From an uncultured Campylobacter sp. (GTDB taxonomy: Bacteria; Campylobacterota; Campylobacteria; Campylobacterales; Campylobacteraceae), in NCBI RefSeq assembly GCF_938045225.1, contig NZ_CALINL010000298.1:1-5402 (forward strand): DNA of 5,402 bases, read 5' to 3'. Below are positions 1-4,787 of this stretch, one piece after another. Under the pieces are notes generated by a model. That model was given only the letters and a program-made list of their open reading frames with translations. It did no database searches and was not told where the DNA came from. Position 1 is the first letter of the stretch; every line of letters begins with the position of its first letter. Made by a program: the position numbers and the translations under genes.

Positions 1-68
1 AAGTCTTTTTCGTAGTTCTCCCAATCCAATGACAAGCGTGCTATTGAATGCTTCAGATTTTGATCCAT
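1..68 (-). CDS. Alternative start of another gene, out of frame (tentative)
   Basis: An ATG at 68-66 is preceded by a strong GAGGAGG-type ribosome binding site (about 77-84) and opens a second frame that stays open to the window edge. It would encode a protein beginning MDQNLKHSIARLSLDWENYE. It overlaps the longer ORF in another frame, and only one of the two is likely to be real over these 68 bases. I do not recognise the peptide. The strong ribosome binding site is the only support. Confidence 0.2.
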   Translation of the reverse strand, partial: MDQNLKHSIARLSLDWENYEKD

Positions 69-192
69 TTTTTAAAGCCTCCTCTTTAGTATATACAACT
101 GGAATATTCAATTCAGTCTGCGATTTATTTCCCCACATTTCGAGTATCGCAGGACTTAATCCTTCCTTATCCAACAGCTTAAGAGCAGCAAG
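1..192 (-). other. Unrecognised C-terminal stretch of the double-cubane ORF (possible junction near 180-195)
   Basis: Residues 209-272 of the left-edge ORF stay open in frame but do not resemble what I know of the double-cubane family at this position. The stretch reads like a generic alpha/beta protein segment: a helix-like KMLAALKLLDKEGL, then NIPVVYTKEEALKNG, then STLVIGLGELRKRL. That pattern recalls Rossmann-type nucleotide-binding folds, but I cannot name a family. No terminal inverted repeat, target duplication or tRNA end is visible at the transition. It could mark an in-frame fusion, an insertion or recombination junction, or a divergent subfamily. Confidence 0.4.
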
Positions 193-816
193 CATTTTTA
201 TCTTTTCTTTTTTGTTATATATAAAATCACTTGCAAATAGCACTTGGTGCATCTCACTACCACTAATCGGACTCGGATCGAGTTTGGCTAGATCCATAAG
301 TTTATTTAGCACATCTCTTTCTTTATTGAAAATTTCTATTGTCTCTTTTAGCTTTTCGTCTGTGATTTTTACATCAAGATGTTTTTCAAGATAATCTTTA
401 AAATCCCTCATCTCATATATCCAAAGCTCTAAACTACGTTTATTTGTCATATTCGGAAGTTCTAAGACATGCACTTCTTTATGCTTTGCAAGAAGCTCAT
501 ACATCTTCTTCTTGCCATCACAAGTAGTCTCTCCTATGATAATATCGCTAGCATTCATATATGGACATTTTTTGGTCACGGCATATCCGTAGCTTGCTTT
601 GATAAGTGGGCAAAGATTTCGTGGAAGTTCGGCGTGAGCAGCATTTATAGGACTTTCATCGTAGGCACAAAGACTGATTGGTACGGCACCAGCAGCATAA
701 ATCAGCTCTTTTGGAGAGTATGTACAAAACGTGCCAACTATGCTTTTGCCTTTAGCTTTTAAGTCTAGTAGTGCTAGAGAATTTCTCTTTTTTAGTTTAA
801 TGAAATCATATTTCAT
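1..816 (-). CDS. Double-cubane iron-sulfur protein, 2-hydroxyacyl-CoA dehydratase (HgdB/YjiM-like) family, N-terminal part; C-terminus runs off the left edge
   Basis: The frame is open for 272 codons from the ATG at 816-814 to the window edge. Residues 1-209 look like the ATP-dependent double-cubane reductase/2-hydroxyacyl-CoA dehydratase family (E. coli YjiM-like). Visible family blocks are VGTFC (27-31), PRNLCPLIKASYG (65-77), KKCPY (82-86), GETTCDGKKKMYE (95-107) and PISGSEMHQVL (183-193). Cysteines at 31, 50, 69, 84 and 99 include the likely cluster ligands. Family members are cytoplasmic and perform low-potential reductions with an ATP-dependent activator; the substrate here is unknown. 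The start is supported by an AAGGA six bases upstream. The gene begins 14 bp after ruvA, so it is probably co-transcribed with it. Oddities: after about residue 209 the similarity I can recall stops, and the TGCP/SGTP-like segment expected near residues 232-240 is absent. GC is also lower than in the neighbours. It may be chimeric, truncated or a divergent subfamily. Family call is firm for the N-terminal part only. Confidence 0.8.
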   Translation of the reverse strand, partial: MKYDFIKLKKRNSLALLDLKAKGKSIVGTFCTYSPKELIYAAGAVPISLCAYDESPINAAHAELPRNLCPLIKASYGYAVTKKCPYMNASDIIIGETTCDGKKKMYELLAKHKEVHVLELPNMTNKRSLELWIYEMRDFKDYLEKHLDVKITDEKLKETIEIFNKERDVLNKLMDLAKLDPSPISGSEMHQVLFASDFIYNKKEKIKMLAALKLLDKEGLSPAILEMWGNKSQTELNIPVVYTKEEALKNGSKSEAFNSTLVIGLGELRKRL

Positions 817-822
817 ATTTTT

Positions 823-827
823 TCCTT
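823..827 (-). promoter_or_regulatory. Ribosome binding site of the double-cubane gene
   Basis: AAGGA lies six bases before the ATG at 816, inside the 14-bp gap after the ruvA stop. It fixes the start and shows that this gene has its own initiation site although it follows ruvA closely. No promoter or terminator fits in the gap. Confidence 0.7.
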
Positions 828-830
828 TTT

Positions 831-1385
831 TTATGCTAGTTTTTTTAGGGCTTGTTTGATTAGTTCGCCCGTATTTTGCGCGTCGCACTCGCTTAGCGCC
901 TTGGTTATCTTTTCTCTTTTAAAGCCAAGACTCTCAAGAGCCAAGATCGCTTCGTGCTGGTGGCTAGGCAGATTTTCGTCCATCGTCATCTTTGCGTCGC
1001 TAAGTTCGGCGATAATACGTCTAGCCGTCTTTGAGCCGATGCCAGGCACCGTTTGTAGCGCCGCCGCGTCTCCGCTTTTTATCGCATTTAAAAATGCGTT
1101 CGAATTTAGACTCGAGCACACCGCCATCGCCGTCGCCGCGCCGATACCGCTTAGTTTTATCAGCATCTCAAACATCTTTTGCTCGTTGCTATCTAAAAAT
1201 CCGTAAAGCAAGTCCGCATCCTCGCGGATGATCTGTGTGATGTTTAGCTCCACGCTTTGGCCTCGCTCGAGTTTTGCCGAGCAAAAAAGCGAGATTGCTA
1301 CGCCGTAGCTCACGCCGCCGGCCGTCTTTAAGATGAGATTTGCGGGCTCTTTTTTGGTTATCACGCCCTCGATCGCTTTTATCAT
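831..1385 (-). CDS. ruvA: Holliday junction branch migration protein RuvA
   Basis: RuvA binds four-way DNA junctions as a tetramer and loads the RuvB motor for branch migration in recombination and repair; it acts in the cytoplasm on DNA. The 184-residue product is close to the size of epsilonproteobacterial RuvA (E. coli has 203). Domain I (about 1-62) is the OB-fold. It ends with REDADLLYGF at 54-63, which carries the acidic pin residues Glu55 and Asp56 at the same positions as in E. coli. Domain II holds two helix-hairpin-helix motifs, LSGIG (78-82) and VPGIGSKTA (113-121), for backbone binding. Domain III (about 143-184) is the small RuvB-contacting helical bundle, and the linker before it is short. 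The ATG start has AAGGA five bases upstream. It lies 28 bp after the lipoprotein gene. Its job is unrelated to lipid transport, so the linkage is probably only transcriptional. Confidence 0.97.
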   Translation of the reverse strand: MIKAIEGVITKKEPANLILKTAGGVSYGVAISLFCSAKLERGQSVELNITQIIREDADLLYGFLDSNEQKMFEMLIKLSGIGAATAMAVCSSLNSNAFLNAIKSGDAAALQTVPGIGSKTARRIIAELSDAKMTMDENLPSHQHEAILALESLGFKREKITKALSECDAQNTGELIKQALKKLA

Positions 1386-1390
1386 CGTTT

Positions 1391-1395
1391 TCCTT
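1391..1395 (-). promoter_or_regulatory. Ribosome binding site of ruvA
   Basis: AAGGA sits five bases before the ruvA ATG, within the 28-bp space after the lipoprotein stop codon (TAG). This is the longest intergenic space in the window. It contains no hairpin-plus-T-run terminator, so read-through from the lipid transport genes into ruvA is expected. Confidence 0.7.
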
Positions 1396-1413
1396 TAAAA
1401 TTTGCGATTATCT

Positions 1414-1977
1414 CTAAAATTTGATTAATTCTTGCAAAAATTTATCCGTAACCTCGCTAAAGGCGGCATTTAGCGCCTTCATCGCGATTTCGCCCTCGTC
1501 CGCGCCTGCGTCTTTTTGCGAGCTTAGCACGACGCTTTTTAGCTCTTTGCCGTCTTTAAAAAAGCTAAACATCATCGAAATTTGCGCTTTTTGATCTTTG
1601 ATTTGAAGTGTTAGTAAATTTGACTTTACGCTTATGTCTGCGTTTTTAAAAGAGGGCTTAAACACGCACTGATCGCTCGCGGCTATGATCAAATTTCGCC
1701 TAGCCATCTCGCTTGGGAGCGCTAAAAATTTGATATTTTTTAGCGGACGGATCTCACCGTTTGCGTCTATCTTTAGGACTTCGCGGCTCTCGTACGCGCC
1801 AAAAACCCGCACCTCCTCGATAAAAACCGTTTTTTCGGGCTTGTTTGCGCACTCTTTAAATTTATCCTCCGCGCCGCCTAGCATAAAATAATTCGTCCTA
1901 GGCGCGGGCTTTGCCAAAACGCTGCAACCGCTAAAAAACAGTGCCGCGGCAGCTAAAACCGTGCTTAAAATTTTCAT
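1414..1977 (-). CDS. ABC-type transport auxiliary lipoprotein (PqiC/LptE-like, DUF330-type) of the MCE lipid transport system
   Basis: The 187-residue product starts with a lipoprotein signal: Lys2, a hydrophobic stretch (3-15) and a lipobox FSGC with the lipidated Cys18. Ser at the +2 position suggests outer-membrane sorting by the E. coli Lol rule. After the signal comes the pattern of auxiliary lipoproteins of MCE transporters: a TNYFMLGG segment (28-35), VFIEEVRVFGAYESREVL (51-68), and a helical C-terminus (about 164-187) after mixed beta strands. PqiC-type partners are thought to anchor the MCE tunnel to the outer membrane; that role is inferred here from position and fold pattern. The ATG overlaps the mlaD stop codon by 4 bp (ATGA), a classic coupling signal, and AAGGA lies six bases upstream. 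In C. jejuni a lipoprotein gene occupies the same place after the iam genes (recalled, not checked). Sequence conservation in this family is low, so the family name is less certain than the lipoprotein call. Confidence 0.8.
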   Translation of the reverse strand: MKILSTVLAAAALFFSGCSVLAKPAPRTNYFMLGGAEDKFKECANKPEKTVFIEEVRVFGAYESREVLKIDANGEIRPLKNIKFLALPSEMARRNLIIAASDQCVFKPSFKNADISVKSNLLTLQIKDQKAQISMMFSFFKDGKELKSVVLSSQKDAGADEGEIAMKALNAAFSEVTDKFLQELIKF

Positions 1978-2906
1978 TTTTCGTCCTTTTTCTGCGTGTC
2001 TTTAAAGAAAAAATCGTACGGATCGTCCTCGAGTCTAAAGAGGGTGTTTCTAAAATCAGAAATCAACTTTTGAAAACTAAGCAGCGTCCTCTCCGTCTCG
2101 TCGCCAATCGTATTTAGCGCGTCCTTTACGTCGTATTCGCCGCTTTTTATCTTTTCTGCTATCGCGGTTTGTAGATTTTTTAGCGCCTGCGCGGCGTCTG
2201 AGGCCTTGGTCGTAAACGAATTTACGAACTCAAGCGTGCCCGAGGCGTTTTTTAGCGCTTTTTTTAGCTCGTTTAGCGTCAAATTTGCATTTGCCAGCAC
2301 CTCGTTGGCATTTGCTATAGTCGCGTTTATATCGAGATTTCCGGCGTTTATCTTTTTCGCGGCTTCATCAACCGAAACTAGGATAGACGAAAATTTAGCT
2401 GCATTTTCGTCGCTTAAAAATTTATTGATATTTTTAAACGTCGACTCTAAATTTTTCGTTAGATACTCGGCTCTGTCGCCGATTTTATCAAAAAAGCTCG
2501 CCTCAAGACCGATGTAGGCCTTTTCATTTTTATCAAAGAGCGGGCTATCCATGCTGCCGCGCGAGATATTTAGGTAGCCGATGCCAGTGATGCCCTGTAT
2601 CTCCGCAGACGCCGTGCTATCGGTTCTTATCGGTATGTCTTTTCTCACGGAGAGTTCAAGCTCGATGAGAGCCTCTTTTTCGTCGGCAAAGCGGATATCC
2701 TTGACCGTGCCCGCGTCTACGCCGATAAATTTGACCGTGGAGTCCCTTTTTATGCCGCTTGGCAAGCTTGTGGTTTTGATGAAATACGACCTGTAATCAT
2801 CGGCCTTTTTCCCGTATCCGCCCAGCCACCATGCCGCGATGCCTAGCGCGCTCACGACGAGCACGAAAAAGAGTCCTATCAAAGTATAATTTATTTTATT
2901 TCCCAC
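1974..2906 (-). CDS. mlaD: MlaD-type MCE-domain protein, membrane-anchored lipid transport subunit
   Basis: MCE proteins form hexameric rings that bind lipid in the periplasm between the inner-membrane ABC transporter and the outer membrane. This 310-residue product has one N-terminal membrane anchor (about 8-29) and a single MCE domain (about 38-116). The domain shows the family block LPSGIKRDSTVKFIGVDAGT (48-67) and GITGIGYLNIS (105-115). A long, probably helical region follows (about 140-290) with Asn/Ala-rich near-repeats at 194-222, then an RLEDDPYDFFF tail (291-301) like the proline-aromatic end of many longer MCE proteins. E. coli MlaD has only 183 residues, so the helical extension is large and could form a tube or bridge across the periplasm; this is inference. 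The start is GTG, supported by AAGGA six bases upstream and by the match of the N-terminus to the family. It overlaps the ATPase gene by 11 bp, and its stop overlaps the lipoprotein start. Confidence 0.93.
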   Translation of the reverse strand: MGNKINYTLIGLFFVLVVSALGIAAWWLGGYGKKADDYRSYFIKTTSLPSGIKRDSTVKFIGVDAGTVKDIRFADEKEALIELELSVRKDIPIRTDSTASAEIQGITGIGYLNISRGSMDSPLFDKNEKAYIGLEASFFDKIGDRAEYLTKNLESTFKNINKFLSDENAAKFSSILVSVDEAAKKINAGNLDINATIANANEVLANANLTLNELKKALKNASGTLEFVNSFTTKASDAAQALKNLQTAIAEKIKSGEYDVKDALNTIGDETERTLLSFQKLISDFRNTLFRLEDDPYDFFFKDTQKKDEK

Positions 2907-3639
2907 CGTTTTTCCTTGTTTTTAAAAGCTCTTCGAGCGGATTTTCGGGCATTTTCATCAGCTGCTCAAAAGTCCCTTCAAAGGCTATCTTTTTATCCTG
3001 AAGTATCAAAAATCTATCTAAAATCGTACAAATACTATCTATATCGTGCGTCACCATCACGACCGTGACGCCAAGCGTATCTCGTAGCTCGACCACCAGC
3101 TCGTCAAAGGCGCGCGCGCTGCTTGGATCAAGGCCGGAGTTTGGCTCGTCTAAAAACAAAATTTTAGGACTTAGCACTAGAGCCCTAGCCATCGCCACGC
3201 GCTTTTTCATACCGCCACTTAGCTCGCTTGGGTATTGCAGCGCGACGTTTTCGCTAAGGCCTACTTTTTGCAGCCAAAACATCGCTATCTCGCGCATCGA
3301 TCTCTCGCTCATGCCGCTATATTCTTTTAGTAGGATGTAGATATTTTCCAGTACGTTCATCGAGGTATAAAGCGCGCCGAACTGAAACATAACGCTGCAA
3401 GCGAGCTTTATCTCCTGCCTAGCCGCTTCGTCTAGCGACCACAGATCGCGCCCTAGCATCTCGACTTTGCCGCCGCTTGGTTCCTTTAGATATATCATCG
3501 TTTTCATCAGCGTCGATTTACCCGTACCGCTACCGCCGAGCAGCCCGTAAATTTCAGCCTCGTTTACGTGAAAATTTAGCCCGTCGTGGATCACTCGGTC
3601 GCCAAATTTAGTCGTTAAATCAGTCGCTTTTATTATCAT
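2896..3639 (-). CDS. mlaF: MlaF-type ABC transporter ATP-binding protein (C. jejuni IamA counterpart)
   Basis: This cytoplasmic ATPase drives lipid movement through the MlaE-type permease. All ABC motifs are intact in the 247 residues: Walker A GGSGTGKST (35-43, Lys41), Q-loop MFQFGALYTSMNV (84-96, Gln86), signature LSGGM (140-144), Walker B ILFLDEP (160-166, Asp164 and Glu165), D-loop SGLDP (168-172) and H-loop His198. The FQ-GAL-T-MNV-EN Q-loop region is typical of MlaF-like ATPases and separates them from most other importers. The C-terminal 25-30 residues form a charged tail. The ATG follows the permease stop codon with no gap, and only a weak TAGG-type ribosome binding site precedes it, so translation is probably coupled to the permease. 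The closest named homologue I recall is IamA of C. jejuni, from the invasion-associated marker locus; a role in invasion here is not shown by sequence. Confidence 0.95.
   Translation of the reverse strand: MIIKATDLTTKFGDRVIHDGLNFHVNEAEIYGLLGGSGTGKSTLMKTMIYLKEPSGGKVEMLGRDLWSLDEAARQEIKLACSVMFQFGALYTSMNVLENIYILLKEYSGMSERSMREIAMFWLQKVGLSENVALQYPSELSGGMKKRVAMARALVLSPKILFLDEPNSGLDPSSARAFDELVVELRDTLGVTVVMVTHDIDSICTILDRFLILQDKKIAFEGTFEQLMKMPENPLEELLKTRKNGGK
2904..2917 (-). promoter_or_regulatory. Ribosome binding site and GTG start of mlaD within the end of mlaF
   Basis: AAGGA at 2917-2913 lies six bases before the GTG at 2906-2904, and both sit inside the last codons of the ATPase gene. No in-frame ATG lies at a suitable position near the membrane anchor, so the GTG is the natural start. 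The overlap implies that mlaD initiation depends on ribosomes finishing mlaF. Confidence 0.7.
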
Positions 3640-4776
3640 TTATATGCCTAGCTGCGTGAAAATAATCGAAAACAGCGCGTCCACCATGATCACGCCAAAT
3701 ATCGCGTTTACAACGCTCACGGTCGTATAAGTGCCCACGCTTTGGGTGTTTCCGCCGATCTGAAAGCCCCTCATGCAGCCGATAAACGCGATCACGATGC
3801 CAAAAAACGGTGCCTTAAAAAGCCCGACGTAAAGATGCTTGATATCCACCTCTTGGCCAAATCTCGCCAGGTAGCTATCAAAGCTGATGTTTAGGTAGTT
3901 TTCCATCACGACCATCTCGCCGAAAATCCCCGCCACGTCGGCTAAAAATACGATAAGAGGCATGGCTACGATGAGAGCTATCACGCGAGGCAGAACGAGA
4001 AATTTAAACGGATCAAATCCCATCGTTTTCATTGCGTCGATCTCTTCGGTGATTTTCATAACGCCGATTTGCGCGGTAAAGCTAGACGCCAGACGCCCGG
4101 CAACAATGATGGCGGCGATGAGCGGAGCTATCTCGCGCAGGGTCAAAAGCCCCATCATCTCGACGATTATTATCGTGGCGCCGAAACTCTCGAGCAAATT
4201 TGAGCCCTGATATGCCAGCACGATGCCGATGAGAAAAGAGGTAAGGCACACGATAAAAACCGACTTTATACCCGCATCCTCAAAATATGCCAAAATTTCC
4301 TTCACGCGGATATTTTTTAGCATGAATATCTTGCTAAATTTGACCAAAAACTCGCCCATGAAATTTAAAAACGCGCAAAATCCCGCAAAAAACGCGGTTA
4401 AATTTTTGCCGATTTGAGATAGCGGATTTTCGTGGGGTTTGGCGCTTATAATCTGCTTTATTTTGGGATTTATTTCGCTATTTATCGAGGCAAAAATCTT
4501 TTGAGCGTGCGGATTTAAATTTACGAGCTCATACTCTTTGCGAGCGTTTAAAAAGGTATTTTTAAAAAACAGCGCCGCTGCGTAATCAAGCTCTTTTACG
4601 TCTTTAAAATTTAAAACGATTTTATTAAATTTCTTTGAGCCAATGAGTGCGGCCGTCTGAGTCCAAATTTGAGCCGGCAGCTTGTAGTTCCAGTCGTTTT
4701 TTAGATTTATCGTTAGCTTACCGCCGCCTTGCTCGCACCTGTAAAATTCGCTTTCAAATTTTAAAAAAAGAGGCAA
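3640..4776 (-). CDS. mlaE: MlaE-type lipid transport permease with N-terminal STAS domain (C. jejuni IamB counterpart)
   Basis: This inner-membrane permease pairs with the MlaF-type ATPase. Residues about 20-110 form a STAS-like domain, with the strand-loop KIVLNFKDVKELD at 52-64. It resembles the separate MlaB subunit of E. coli. Residues about 125-160 link to the membrane part. The MlaE core (about 165-378) has about five hydrophobic segments: near 170-190, 200-228, 258-285, 318-337 and 352-374. The family hallmark REIAPLIAAIIVAGR (214-228) is followed by a conserved coupling stretch with TEEIDAMKTMGFDP (243-256) and LPRVIA (262-267). The length, 378 residues against about 260 for E. coli MlaE, is explained by the STAS fusion. 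The start is taken as TTG, two bases after the upstream stop, with AAGG seven bases before it; no ATG occurs before residue 140. The exact start is less certain than the product. Confidence 0.94.
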   Translation of the reverse strand: MPLFLKFESEFYRCEQGGGKLTINLKNDWNYKLPAQIWTQTAALIGSKKFNKIVLNFKDVKELDYAAALFFKNTFLNARKEYELVNLNPHAQKIFASINSEINPKIKQIISAKPHENPLSQIGKNLTAFFAGFCAFLNFMGEFLVKFSKIFMLKNIRVKEILAYFEDAGIKSVFIVCLTSFLIGIVLAYQGSNLLESFGATIIIVEMMGLLTLREIAPLIAAIIVAGRLASSFTAQIGVMKITEEIDAMKTMGFDPFKFLVLPRVIALIVAMPLIVFLADVAGIFGEMVVMENYLNISFDSYLARFGQEVDIKHLYVGLFKAPFFGIVIAFIGCMRGFQIGGNTQSVGTYTTVSVVNAIFGVIMVDALFSIIFTQLGI

Positions 4777-4787
4777 ATTTAGGCCTT
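4774..4787 (-). promoter_or_regulatory. Ribosome binding site and TTG start of mlaE
   Basis: AAGG at 4787-4784 lies seven bases before the TTG at 4776-4774 and overlaps the last codons of the upstream gene, whose TAA occupies 4781-4779. The site decides for a TTG start, because no ATG or GTG gives a full STAS domain. Initiation at TTG may keep permease synthesis low. Confidence 0.55.

Noticed and set aside
29..394. Plus-strand ORF of 121 codons opposite the left-edge gene
   Set aside because: It lies antisense to the double-cubane reading frame, has a Ser/Leu/Phe-rich composition typical of reversed coding sequence, and matches no family I know.
469..762. Plus-strand ORF of 97 codons
   Set aside because: It is antisense to the conserved cysteine blocks of the double-cubane protein, so the minus strand is clearly the coding one.
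817..830. Possible terminator between ruvA and the double-cubane gene in the A/T-rich gap
   Set aside because: The A-run on the coding strand is part of the ribosome binding region. There is no hairpin, and 14 bp is too short for a terminator plus a promoter.
1083..1098. Inverted repeat with 7-base arms (CGCATTT / AAATGCG) around two bases
   Set aside because: It lies in the middle of ruvA and encodes ordinary residues. The two-base centre is too small for a stable hairpin loop, and there is no T-run for a terminator.
856..1231. Two overlapping plus-strand ORFs opposite ruvA
   Set aside because: RuvA motifs are intact on the other strand; these are shadow frames in GC-rich DNA.
2160..2300. 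Repeated TTTAGC-type words suggesting a tandem repeat
   Set aside because: They reflect recurring Leu-Lys and Ala-Lys codons in the helical part of mlaD; spacing is irregular and no repeat unit can be defined.
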